Origin: Streptomyces sp. T12
Lineage (GTDB): Bacteria > Actinomycetota > Actinomycetes > Streptomycetales > Streptomycetaceae
Length of the DNA stretch: 64,000 bases
NCBI RefSeq assembly: GCF_028736035.1
Contig: NZ_CP117866.1
Coordinates: forward strand, 3,410,001-3,474,000
Direction of reading: 5' to 3'
Shown here: positions 1 to 8,562 of the stretch, in pieces
Layout of the letters: each line of letters opens with the position of its first letter
How positions within the stretch are numbered: position 1 is the stretch's first letter
Made by a program: the position numbers and the translations under genes
The notes under the pieces: model-generated
The model's database searches: none
What the model saw: the letters and a program-made list of their open reading frames with translations, nothing else
Told to the model about the DNA's origin: nothing

Positions 1-30
1 TTCAAATGGCCTTTCAAGTGGCCTTGCGGG

Positions 31-2139
31 TCAGGCCGTCACATCGTCCTCGGCCGCCGACAACCGCTGCCCGGGTACGGCCGCCAGGTCGCCTTCGGCG
101 GCTCCGGCCGCCGCCCGTGACTCCTGGCCGACGTTGCGCGCGTCGGCCTTGATCGCGAGGTTCGCCACCGCGGTGTTGAACTGCTCGATGGACGTCGGCT
201 CGTCCGGGCCGAGCAGGTACCGCTTGAGGTCCCCCCGGTCCTCGGCCAGCGGGTCCGACGCCGGGTCGCGTACGGCGTCCAGCAGGCCGCCCAGTTCTGC
301 GGCACTGTTCGACAGGATCGTCGCGGCGCGCACCGCGGTGTTCTGCCGCTTGAACTCCTCCACACCCAGTTCGGCGGAGTCCGTGACGGCGTACGGCTTG
401 CCGCTGGCGATGAAGTCGGAGACCACGCTGGAGATGTCGGAGACCATCGCGTCGGAGACGTTGAAGCAGTCGTACAGGCGCGGCTCGGCGCCCGTGATGA
501 CGCGGTGCTCGTAGCTGCCGAAGGAGCGCCAGTACGCGGTGTTCCACTCGGCGCGCAGCCGGGCGATCTCCTCGTGCTTGGCGACGTCGACCAGCCCGTC
601 GCGGGTGGCCTCGGCCTCGTCGCCCTTGCTGTTGCCGTTGCCCTTGCCCTTGCCGGACAGCTCGGCGAGGCGGGCCTCGATGCGGGCGAGCTCGGCCTTG
701 GCGGCGGTCTGCGCGGCGGCGTCGGCCGTGAAGCGCGGGTCGGTGGCACGCTCGGTGCCGGCCTGCTGGACCAGCGCGGAGATCCGCTGGTGGGCGGCCT
801 TGGCCTCGGCGCTGACGGTGCCGGTGAAGGGGTGCGGCTTGTACAGCACGCGGACCGGCGGGTCGGCCGTCACCAGCTTGTTCACGATGTTCTCGCCGGC
901 GAGCACGATCGAGGTGTTGCCGGGGTTGCCGTCCCAGCCCTCCCAGGTGGGGGCGTAGAGCACGGTCGGGATCCGCCCCTCCGGCACGCCCTGCCAGGTC
1001 TGGATCGGCGCCAGCTGCGGGCGGCCGACCTCGACGATGTCCTCGTCGCGGACACCGACGTCGGCGATGGCGTACCGGTCGCGGCCCGCGCGCCCGGCGG
1101 TCCACACCTCGTCGTAGACCTTGCTGTACGGGTTGACGCTGGCCAGCTTGTCGCTGTCGCCGTGGCCGATGAAGACGTGCTTCATGGTGGGCACGCGCAG
1201 CAGGTGGATGTTCTTGCCGACGTTCGCCGCGTACAGCGCGACGCGCACGTTCGACAGGTCCAGGTTCATCAGGTGCACGCCGCCGGGCACGCAGATCACG
1301 GGGACCGTGGTGGGCGCCAGGTTGTTCAGGATGACCCGCTCGCGCAAGATGATCAGCGGCTTGGAGTCCAGCTGCTCCATGGTCTCCAGCCACATGTTGA
1401 CCTGGTACGCGGAGTCCTTGGAGCCGGAGAAGTACAGCACCGTCTCGGGCCGGTACTCGGCCAGCCAGTCGTCGACGGCGGCCAGCACGGTGTCGGCCTT
1501 CGGCGGGACCTTGCGGCCGCGGACGTAGGGCACGAGCGCCCCGACGTACAGGCAGCCCAGGCCGACCGTGACGCCGATGCCGATGAAGCCGGCCACGGCC
1601 GACTCCAGGGACGCCGAGACGAGGATGCCCGCGACGGCCGCGAGGTCGAGGTGCAGCATCTTCTCCGCGGAACGGTGCAGCAGCCTGCGCGGCGGGGCGT
1701 CCGGGATGCGGATGCGCGAGGCGAGGTCGATGTTGCGGGTGGCGACCGGCATACGGCGGCGGTTGCGGATCAGGGTGACCAGCGCGCCGTGCGGGGCCTG
1801 GAGGCCGTAGAAGGCGATGAAGCAGGCGATCGCACCGTAGTAGATCAGGTCGTCCGCGAAACCGAGCCGGGCCAGCAGCAGGATCAGCAGCAGTTGTCTG
1901 ATCAGGAAGCGGATCGACAGACCGGCCCGGACCTTGCTCAGGCGGTTGACCAGATAGCTGCTCTTGCGGTGCAGATAGTGGTCCGCCAGGTACGTCACGG
2001 CGGCCGCGGCCGCGAAGGCGGGAACGCTCGGGACGAGCGCGGCCAGCATGAGCGCCGGGAAGCCCAGGATCATGAGGGCCGCCGCGGCCAGCTCGGCCGG
2101 GCTGCCCACCCGGGCGACGCGAATAGCGGTGGATATCAC
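31..2139 (-). CDS. CDP-glycerol-type glycerophosphotransferase (wall polymer synthesis)
   Basis: A 702-residue protein starting at GTG. The first ~210 residues hold several hydrophobic segments. The rest resembles the TagF/TarF glycerophosphotransferase domain (PF04464), with the GHGDSDK-like stretch near residue 325 and the late YDCFNVSDAMVSDISSV motif typical of the family. Such enzymes add glycerol- or ribitol-phosphate from a CDP-polyol to a growing teichoic-acid-like polymer at the membrane. An extra charged, coiled-coil-like insert with a KGKGNGNSKG patch (about residues 470-525) interrupts the domain. The neighbouring cytidylyltransferase/reductase would supply the CDP-polyol, so a shared wall-polymer role is likely. 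The family assignment is firm; the polyol used cannot be read from sequence. Confidence 0.85.
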   Translation of the reverse strand: MISTAIRVARVGSPAELAAAALMILGFPALMLAALVPSVPAFAAAAAVTYLADHYLHRKSSYLVNRLSKVRAGLSIRFLIRQLLLILLLARLGFADDLIYYGAIACFIAFYGLQAPHGALVTLIRNRRRMPVATRNIDLASRIRIPDAPPRRLLHRSAEKMLHLDLAAVAGILVSASLESAVAGFIGIGVTVGLGCLYVGALVPYVRGRKVPPKADTVLAAVDDWLAEYRPETVLYFSGSKDSAYQVNMWLETMEQLDSKPLIILRERVILNNLAPTTVPVICVPGGVHLMNLDLSNVRVALYAANVGKNIHLLRVPTMKHVFIGHGDSDKLASVNPYSKVYDEVWTAGRAGRDRYAIADVGVRDEDIVEVGRPQLAPIQTWQGVPEGRIPTVLYAPTWEGWDGNPGNTSIVLAGENIVNKLVTADPPVRVLYKPHPFTGTVSAEAKAAHQRISALVQQAGTERATDPRFTADAAAQTAAKAELARIEARLAELSGKGKGNGNSKGDEAEATRDGLVDVAKHEEIARLRAEWNTAYWRSFGSYEHRVITGAEPRLYDCFNVSDAMVSDISSVVSDFIASGKPYAVTDSAELGVEEFKRQNTAVRAATILSNSAAELGGLLDAVRDPASDPLAEDRGDLKRYLLGPDEPTSIEQFNTAVANLAIKADARNVGQESRAAAGAAEGDLAAVPGQRLSAAEDDVTA

Positions 2140-2198
2140 GGAGAACCTGCTCAGGGAGAGGGGCCGGTCTGAGGGGCTAAGGACTCAGGCCCCTGTGA

Positions 2199-2218
2199 AT
2201 TCTTCGTGAACGAAGAAT
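2199..2218 (-). terminator. Hairpin after the cytidylyltransferase/SDR gene
   Basis: Perfect 9-bp arms (ATTCTTCGT / ACGAAGAAT) with a 2-base loop, inside a looser outer stem (AGGCC...). It lies between the stop of the cytidylyltransferase/SDR gene (2257) and the start of the glycerophosphotransferase (2139). It could be a terminator or attenuator between the two minus-strand genes. Confidence 0.5.
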
Positions 2219-2256
2219 CGCAGAGGCCTGAATTCCATAAGGCTATTGACTGCTGA

Positions 2257-3756
2257 TTATGCCACGCCGTCCTGGCGGTCCAGAACACTGGCCAGCGCCT
2301 GCTCGAAGCCGGAGGCCTTTCCGGCGGGCGCCGTCGGGTCCTGCTGGCGGACGTCGATCACATGGCCGGTCAGCTCGGAGAGCAGCACGTCGAGGGAGGT
2401 CCGGGCCACGGCCTCGGAGGAGAGCAGGCTGCCCGCGGGCTCCTGGCCGAAGGCCTTGGTGCGCATCGGGGTGGCGGTGCGCTCCGGGTTGATGCAGTTG
2501 ACGCGGATGCCGTCGCCGGCCCACTCGTCGGACAGGGCCTGGGTGAGGTTCACCATGGCGGCCTTGGTCGAGGAGTACAGGCTGTACTCGGCGCGGCCGC
2601 GGGTGTAGCTGCTGGAGGTGTAGAGCAGCAGCTGACCCTTGGTCTCGGACAGGTACTTGTACGAGGAGCGGGCGATCTGCACCGGGGCCAGGTAGTTGAC
2701 CTTCAGCGCCTCCTCGATGGTGGCGTTGTCGGTCTCGGCGAGCTTGCCGATGCGCAGCACACCGGCGGTGTTGACGACGTAGTCGATGCGCCCGGTCTCG
2801 GCGTACGCCTTGGACAACGCGTCGTCGACCTCTTCCGGGTTCTCCACGTGAGTGCCGGTGGTGGAGCGGCCCAGCGCGTACACCTTGGCGCCGTAGGACT
2901 CGGCGAGTTCGGCGATGTCCTTGCCGATGCCGTAGGAGCCGCCGAAGACGACGAAGGTCTTGTCGGTGAGCAGCTGGCGGTAGGCCTCCTCGCTCACCTG
3001 CTCGGGAGCGGCGGTGGAGGCCAGCTGGAAGAGCTTGTCGGCGATGAAGACGTCGACGGGCTGGGTGACCTTCATGTTGTACTCGTCACCCGCGACGACG
3101 TGGATCGGCACGTCCGGCAGGTACTTGAGCACGACGGAGCAGTCGTCCGTGGCCTGGAAGTTGGGGTCACCGGCGGCGACCTCGTAGGCCCGCTTGATCG
3201 TGGACAGCTTGAACGCCTGCGGCGTCTGGCCGCGGCGCAGCCGGGAGCGGTCCGGGATCTCGGTGATGAACTCACCGTCCTCGCCGTGGGTGCGGGTCAC
3301 GATGATGGTGTCCGCGGACGGGATGGCGACGTCGACGGCCTGGAAGCGCTCCAGCGCCACGACGCAGTCGTCGATCACGCGCTGTGACAGCAGGGGGCGC
3401 ACGGCGTCGTGGAAGAGGACGTTGAGGTCCTCGCCCTCGGCCAGGCCCTCGCCGAGGGCGTCGATGGCGCGCTCGGTCGTCTCGTTCCGGGTCGAGCCGC
3501 CCTCGATGATCTTCTTGACCTTCGTGAATCCGGCCTTGGCGACGATCTTCTCGATGTCCGGCACATAACCGGGCGCCATCAGCACGATGATGTCGTCGAT
3601 CGAGTCGGCCTTCTCGAAGGTGGTCAGCGTGTGCTCGATGACTGCCTTGCCGGCGATCTTCAGCAGCTGCTTGGGGATCGACAGACCCACCCGCTGACCG
3701 GTGCCACCGGCCAGGATCACTGCGGTGGTACGGGGCTTGGCTATGTGCTGGGACAC
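2257..3756 (-). CDS. Bifunctional cytidylyltransferase / SDR oxidoreductase
   Basis: 499 residues from GTG at 3756, which has an AAGGTAGG ribosome-binding site 6 nt upstream; an in-frame GTG at 3801 lacks one. Residues ~10-235 are an IspD/TarI-like nucleotidyltransferase (AVILAGGTGQRVG signature, then SIPKQLL). Residues ~260-480 are a short-chain dehydrogenase (FGGSYGIGKDIAELA Rossmann loop and a YSLYSSTKAA active-site YxxxK). The fusion matches ribulose-5-phosphate reductase/CDP-ribitol synthases such as Haemophilus Bcs1, so the likely product is CDP-ribitol or a related CDP-polyol for wall teichoic acid. It lies directly upstream, in transcription order, of the polymerase-like gene. Substrate is inferred from the domain pair. 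Confidence 0.88.
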   Translation of the reverse strand: MSQHIAKPRTTAVILAGGTGQRVGLSIPKQLLKIAGKAVIEHTLTTFEKADSIDDIIVLMAPGYVPDIEKIVAKAGFTKVKKIIEGGSTRNETTERAIDALGEGLAEGEDLNVLFHDAVRPLLSQRVIDDCVVALERFQAVDVAIPSADTIIVTRTHGEDGEFITEIPDRSRLRRGQTPQAFKLSTIKRAYEVAAGDPNFQATDDCSVVLKYLPDVPIHVVAGDEYNMKVTQPVDVFIADKLFQLASTAAPEQVSEEAYRQLLTDKTFVVFGGSYGIGKDIAELAESYGAKVYALGRSTTGTHVENPEEVDDALSKAYAETGRIDYVVNTAGVLRIGKLAETDNATIEEALKVNYLAPVQIARSSYKYLSETKGQLLLYTSSSYTRGRAEYSLYSSTKAAMVNLTQALSDEWAGDGIRVNCINPERTATPMRTKAFGQEPAGSLLSSEAVARTSLDVLLSELTGHVIDVRQQDPTAPAGKASGFEQALASVLDRQDGVA

Positions 3757-3937
3757 AGGTGACCTACCTTGTGGCGACTGGGAACTTCGAAATGGTCCCA
3801 CTTGGGGTTACCGCAGTGCAAGGTGAGCGTCCCCGGCTGCATATGTGCGCGCAACCTGTCATTCACCTTGTACGCATGGTCATTGTCGAGCGGCCCTGCG
3901 GACGTCCTGGTGAATTGCTGTGAGTAACCGCACAGGG

Positions 3938-5146
3938 TCACCGAAGGCGCAGCCGCTTGAGGCAGCGGTGGCCGAGGACGCGCACGAGTTCCGTCGACGA
4001 CGTCTGGTGGACGGTACGCGATTTGGCGGCCGCGGTGTGCCGTACGGGCGCTGCTGCCGCGGCGGCGAGAGCTCCGTACAGCGCCTGCGCGGCGGCCTCG
4101 GGGGCGATGCGCGGCTCCCTGTCGGTTCGGGTCGCGGGCTTCTGCACGGCGGACAGCTGCACGGCCGACAAAAGGCGCATGTCGCCGAGGATCCGCACCC
4201 CCGCCCTCCCGATACTCTCCGCCATCTCCGCCCCGATCTCGGCGGCCGCCTCGACGGCCCACTGCGGGGTGCGGATCTTCACGTCGCCGGGACCGGGAGT
4301 GCACGTGTTCTTCATATGCATCACGGCGCCGTTCCGGACGAGCTGCGAATAGAGCTCCTCGGGCAGTTCATTGGCGCGGAATTCCTTATTAAGATTCCGC
4401 AGCATTTCGGTCTCGGCGAGGGTGAGCGAGCGATTCGCCGCGTCCGGAACGGGCCGCAGAAGATGCGCGGGCAGTCCGAGCAGCGCCTCGAAGGTGCGCA
4501 TCAGGCCCTCCCGGTCCCGGTCGTCGACCACGACGACGGTGACCCGCTCCGGGCCGACCACCCGGGCCCAGCGCTCGACCAGCCGGTCGTGCCGGTGCCG
4601 GCGCCAGAAGCTGGGGTTGGGCTTGTCGTACGGCGGCTTCTTGAGCAGGTGCTCCAGCCAGTCCCCGTAGCCCATGCGCAGGCCGTTCTGCACGTACTGC
4701 TGCCACTGCGAGGGCATGATCCGCGCCAACGGGCGCAGCGTGACCAGGACGTGTACGCGGTCACCGCCGAGCTGCCCGACGATCCGCGCGATCGTCGCGT
4801 CGTCGGGGGCGTCGGCGAAGAACTCGCTGCTGATCACCGACGTGCGCCGCCCCGTGGCCCGCACCTGCTCCAGCAGGCGCTCCCAGTGCCGCTCGGTGGG
4901 CGGGGTGTCGCCCATCATGCCGGTGCGGGCGCAGGCGGCCAGGACCGCCTCCATGGGGTGCCGGGTGGCGGCCGGCCACTCGACGCCGTGCCGGGCCATC
5001 TCGTCCTTCGCCGCGAACAGCGCGCCCTGGATCGAGGTGGTGCCCGTCTTGTGCGGGCCGATGTGCAGCAGGCGGGTCCCGGTGGGCAGCGGGGTGATCA
5101 CGCTGCCGTCGGCCTGGGGTTCGTCTCTCGTACAGTCCGTCTCCAT
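3938..5146 (-). CDS. Sulfotransferase family protein
   Basis: About 402 residues from ATG at 5146; a GTG at 5224 would add 26 residues, and neither start has a clear ribosome-binding site. Near the N-terminus HIGPHKTGTTSIQ is the 5'-phosphosulfate-binding loop of PAPS-dependent sulfotransferases. The later LVTLRPLARIMPSQWQQYV matches the 3'-phosphate-binding region, and a VVVDDRD segment follows. It would transfer sulfate from PAPS to a hydroxyl or sugar acceptor. No transmembrane segment is seen. Its position beside the wall-polymer genes suggests, but does not prove, a cell-surface glycan acceptor. The C-terminus is Arg/Ala-rich and poorly conserved in appearance. Confidence 0.75.
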   Translation of the reverse strand: METDCTRDEPQADGSVITPLPTGTRLLHIGPHKTGTTSIQGALFAAKDEMARHGVEWPAATRHPMEAVLAACARTGMMGDTPPTERHWERLLEQVRATGRRTSVISSEFFADAPDDATIARIVGQLGGDRVHVLVTLRPLARIMPSQWQQYVQNGLRMGYGDWLEHLLKKPPYDKPNPSFWRRHRHDRLVERWARVVGPERVTVVVVDDRDREGLMRTFEALLGLPAHLLRPVPDAANRSLTLAETEMLRNLNKEFRANELPEELYSQLVRNGAVMHMKNTCTPGPGDVKIRTPQWAVEAAAEIGAEMAESIGRAGVRILGDMRLLSAVQLSAVQKPATRTDREPRIAPEAAAQALYGALAAAAAAPVRHTAAAKSRTVHQTSSTELVRVLGHRCLKRLRLR

Positions 5147-5257
5147 GGTCAGAGGACGGTAAGAGGGCTTCCTGAGACTGTGCTGAGAGTGACCTGGGAC
5201 ACGGATGAGTCCCAGGTCCCCCACCGGGTGTTACGGGAGTCACCAGAGTGACAGGAG

Positions 5258-6817
5258 TTACACGACCTCGACGCCCGGCTGCCCCGCCTCGACCCGCAGA
5301 CTCGCCAGCGTGCTCGGCGTAGCCGTCTGCTGGCGCACCGTGTCGACGATCCGCACCTGCGCGTCGATGCCGTCGCGGCGGATGTCGAAGAGGTGGTAGC
5401 CGCGGTGGGCGTCGAGCAGCTTCCAGTGCGGGTTGTCCGGCACGCGCGGGTCCCACTCCTGGTGGAAGGCTGCCTGGTCCTGGTCGCCGTTGCTGGAGAT
5501 GGACGTACCGACGAACTCCGCGCCAACCACGGCCGAGTTCGGGTCGGCGTAGTCCTCCTTGAGGTCGCTGATCATGGTCAGGTGGCGATCGCCGGTGAAC
5601 ACGACCGGGTTGCGGACCTGCTTCAACTCCTGCATCAGGGCGTCTCGTTCGACCTGGTAGCCGTCCCAGGCGTCGTAGTACCAGAGCTTGCCCTCGCCGA
5701 CCTGGAGGTCGGTCTCGGCCATCATGATCTGCGAGCCGATCATGTTCCAGCGGGCCGGCGAGTGGCGCAGCCCGTCGAGGAGCCACTGCTTCTGCTCGGC
5801 GCCGAGCATGGTGAGCCCGGGGTCCTGGGCGCCTTCCTGGCTCGTGGCCTGGTCGCTGCGGTACTGCCGGGTGTCCAGCACGCTGAGCCGGGCGAGGCGG
5901 CCGAACTCCAGGCGGCGGTACATCTGGATGTGCGGGCCGTTCGGGATGGCGCTCGCACGGACCGGCATGTGCTCGTAGTACGCCTGGTAAGCCGCGGTCA
6001 GCCGGGCCACGAACGCGTCGTGCGGCTGCTTGCCCGGGTCCTGCGGGATCTCGCCGGCGAAGTCGTTGTCGACCTCGTGGTCGTCGAAGGTGACCACCCA
6101 GGGCGCGTTCGCGTGCATCGCGGCGAGGTCCGGGTCGGTGCGGTACTGGGCGTACCGGTTGCGGTACTGGACCAGGCTGTACGGCTCGCCCGTGCCCTCG
6201 TGCCGGCGCACGCCCGTCGCCGACGGGGTCGACTCGTAGATGTAGTCGCCGACGAAGAGGACGAAGTCGGGGTCCTGGGCCAGCATGTCGGCGTACGGCG
6301 TGAAGTAGCCGTGCTGCCAGTTCTGGCAGGAGGCCAGCGCCATGCGCAGCCGGCCGCCGGAGCTGTGCGGGTGGGGCGCGGTGCGGGTGCGGCCGGTGGG
6401 CGAGATCTGGCCGCTCGCGCGGAAGCGGTACCAGTACGTACGGCCCGGGCGCAGCCGCCGTACGTCCACGTGAACGCTGTGTCCCAGCTCGGGCCGGGCC
6501 TGCGCGACACCGCGGCGCACCGGCTTTTTGAACCGCTCGTCCTCGGCGAGCTCCCACTCGACCGAGACGTCGTGGTCGGGCATGCCGCCGCCGTTCAGCG
6601 GGTCCGGGGCGAGCCGCGTCCACAGCACGATGCCGTCGGGCAGCGGGTCACCGGAGGCGACGCCGAGGCTGAACACGCCCTCCGGCAGCGGTGTTTCGGC
6701 GGCTCGGGCCACGGTCGGCAGCCACAGCTGGGCGGAGGCCGCGGCGCCGAGCACCGCGGCGCCCGCGGTCAGAAAGCGACGTCGGTCGGGCGATACGGAT
6801 CCGGAAACACCGGTCAT
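5258..6817 (-). CDS. phoD: PhoD-like alkaline phosphatase/phosphodiesterase, Tat-exported
   Basis: 519 residues from ATG at 6817, which has a GGGGAG ribosome-binding site 7 nt upstream. The N-terminus carries a twin-arginine signal (SPDRRRFLTAGAAVLG) followed by a hydrophobic stretch and an Ala-rich cleavage region. The mature part has PhoD family hallmarks: ASGDPLPDGIVLWTRLAP near the start, the metal-binding FVGDYIYE, FDDHEVDNDF and a late FTGDRHL. PhoD enzymes are secreted Ca/Fe-dependent phosphodiesterases that release phosphate from phosphodiesters, including teichoic acids, usually under PhoP control. No PHO box could be confirmed by eye. The gene follows the wall-polymer genes, but a functional link is only inferred. 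Confidence 0.92.
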   Translation of the reverse strand: MTGVSGSVSPDRRRFLTAGAAVLGAAASAQLWLPTVARAAETPLPEGVFSLGVASGDPLPDGIVLWTRLAPDPLNGGGMPDHDVSVEWELAEDERFKKPVRRGVAQARPELGHSVHVDVRRLRPGRTYWYRFRASGQISPTGRTRTAPHPHSSGGRLRMALASCQNWQHGYFTPYADMLAQDPDFVLFVGDYIYESTPSATGVRRHEGTGEPYSLVQYRNRYAQYRTDPDLAAMHANAPWVVTFDDHEVDNDFAGEIPQDPGKQPHDAFVARLTAAYQAYYEHMPVRASAIPNGPHIQMYRRLEFGRLARLSVLDTRQYRSDQATSQEGAQDPGLTMLGAEQKQWLLDGLRHSPARWNMIGSQIMMAETDLQVGEGKLWYYDAWDGYQVERDALMQELKQVRNPVVFTGDRHLTMISDLKEDYADPNSAVVGAEFVGTSISSNGDQDQAAFHQEWDPRVPDNPHWKLLDAHRGYHLFDIRRDGIDAQVRIVDTVRQQTATPSTLASLRVEAGQPGVEVV

Positions 6818-6932
6818 CGGCGAACTCCCCTGCCTCGCTGGCCTCTTGGACACTTCGGATGCTCACGCCCGTGGGCGGTCTGGCTGCTGAACTACGAGCT
6901 TCGCGTGCATGACAAATAGGGAGACAACAGAA

Positions 6933-6974
6933 GACCCGTTGCGGCACGGGAACGTGCCCTTGCCACAACGGGTC
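6933..6974 (-). terminator. Terminator after the first FG-GAP gene
   Basis: Arms GACCCGTTG and CAACGGGTC enclose an inner GGCA/TGCC pair and a CACGGGAACGTG hairpin. It lies 10 bp past the stop codon at 6985 of the minus-strand FG-GAP gene. Confidence 0.75.
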
Positions 6975-6984
6975 CGGCGGTCGA

Positions 6985-8469
6985 TCAGGAGTTGAACCCG
7001 GAGCCCAGCTTCGCGTTCGCGGCGACCGTGCCGAGGGTGCCGGCACCGAAGGTGAACGAGCCGGTCGGGGTGATCCCGGCCGACGTGGACTTGAACACCC
7101 ACACCGACCCGGCGTTCGCGTTCTCCCCCGGTGCGCCGACGACGAGTTCGGCGCGGCCGTCGTGGCCCGCGTCCACGAGGTGGGTGGTGCGGCCGAAGGC
7201 GTCGTTGGTCTCCGCCGCGCCCGGCACGCCGGTGGTGTCCTGGTTGACCCCCGTGGCGCCGGTGCCGGTCAGACCGCTCGCGCTGCCGCGCAGCACGATG
7301 GCGCCGCCGGCGTTGCTCAGCCCGTCGAAGTCCTCGCCGGGCACGCCCGTCGAGACATCGGCGTACCCGTCGCCGTTGACGTCGGCGACCGAGATGTCGG
7401 AGCCGAATCCGTCCATCCGCTCGGCGGCGCCCGGGACTCCGGCGCTGTCCTGGTTGACGTACATCGCCTTGGTGCCTATGGGCCCGCTCGCGGAGCCCGG
7501 GATGAAGGCGACCCGGCCGCCCTTCGGGATCGGGGTGTCGAGGTCACTGTCGTAACCGTCCACAGGACGCCCCACCACGATGTCCGCGTAGCCGTCGCCG
7601 TTCACATCACCCAGGCCGAGCGACTCGCCGCCCTGCACCCGCCAGCCCCTGCTGTCCCGGAGCACGACCCCCTCGGCGAGGCCGTCCTGCGTGCCCTGCC
7701 AGTACGTGACGCGCCGGGCGTCGTACTCGTCGCCGTCGTTCATCGTGCCGACGACGTCGTCGATACCGTCACCGTTGACGTCACCGGTGGCCAGGTCCAG
7801 GAAGCGGGGGTCGGAGTCGTCCTGGACGATCTGCTCCCCACCGCTCGCGGAACCGTCCCGTCCGAAGGGACCCTTGACGACCCGCAGCTTGATGAGGCTC
7901 TCCACGACGACCAGGTCGCTCGCCCCGTCACCGTTCACGTCACCGACGGTGAGCTGGTCCTTGGCGCTGAGCCGGTCGTAGGTGTTGTGCCCGTACGCCA
8001 GCGCGGCGCCGCCCGACAGTCCGTTCGCCCCGCCCCAGACGACCTGCACGAGCCCCGTCTCGGCGCCGCCTTCGACGGAGTCCTCGCCGGTGGCGCCGAC
8101 GATCAGGTCCGCGTACCCGTCCCGGTCGAGGTCGGCGGTGCTGACCGCGCTGCCGAACCGGTCGTCGGTCTCGGCGGAGTCGGTGACACCCGCGGTGTTC
8201 TGGCTGATGACCTGCTTGGAGGCGGTGTTGAGCCCGCTCGCCGAGCCGTACACCACGGCCACGTACCCGGCGCGCGTCTTGCCGTCGACGGTCGCCTCGG
8301 GCGCCGCCACGGCGAGGTCGGCGTAGCCGTCGCCGTTGAAGTCGTCCTGGGGCTTCGCCGTGGCGGACGGAGTGTCCCCGGAGGCGTGGGCGGCGGGCAG
8401 AACGGCCGCTCCCGTCACCGCCATGACGACGGCAAGTCCCGTGCGCCAGGTTCCCTTGCGCCTGTTCAT
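6985..8469 (-). CDS. Secreted FG-GAP/VCBS-repeat protein (paralogue 1 of 3)
   Basis: 494 residues from ATG at 8469 with a GGAG site 8 nt upstream. A Sec-type signal peptide (Lys/Arg-rich start, hydrophobic core, AAHASG) precedes repeated blades of about 60 residues, each with a DxNGDGxxD calcium-binding loop followed by V-G-A-P-like FG-GAP sequence. This is the integrin alpha-chain beta-propeller fold. Six to seven blades are visible. The protein is probably exported and Ca2+-stabilised. No catalytic domain is seen, so the function is unknown; carbohydrate or surface binding would fit the fold. Two homologous genes follow immediately upstream on the same strand. Confidence 0.85.
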   Translation of the reverse strand: MNRRKGTWRTGLAVVMAVTGAAVLPAAHASGDTPSATAKPQDDFNGDGYADLAVAAPEATVDGKTRAGYVAVVYGSASGLNTASKQVISQNTAGVTDSAETDDRFGSAVSTADLDRDGYADLIVGATGEDSVEGGAETGLVQVVWGGANGLSGGAALAYGHNTYDRLSAKDQLTVGDVNGDGASDLVVVESLIKLRVVKGPFGRDGSASGGEQIVQDDSDPRFLDLATGDVNGDGIDDVVGTMNDGDEYDARRVTYWQGTQDGLAEGVVLRDSRGWRVQGGESLGLGDVNGDGYADIVVGRPVDGYDSDLDTPIPKGGRVAFIPGSASGPIGTKAMYVNQDSAGVPGAAERMDGFGSDISVADVNGDGYADVSTGVPGEDFDGLSNAGGAIVLRGSASGLTGTGATGVNQDTTGVPGAAETNDAFGRTTHLVDAGHDGRAELVVGAPGENANAGSVWVFKSTSAGITPTGSFTFGAGTLGTVAANAKLGSGFNS

Positions 8470-8562
8470 GGTGCTGTCTCCTGTCGTTTGCGTGGGGGGA
8501 TGGTCGTACGGAGAGTTGTCGTAAGAGAGGGATCTATGCGCCGTACGAGGAAGTCGTCGCCG

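Noticed and set aside
3757..3801. A longer start (GTG at 3801) for the cytidylyltransferase/SDR protein
   Set aside because: The 15 extra residues are unlike the family, and the GTG at 3756 has a well-spaced ribosome-binding site.
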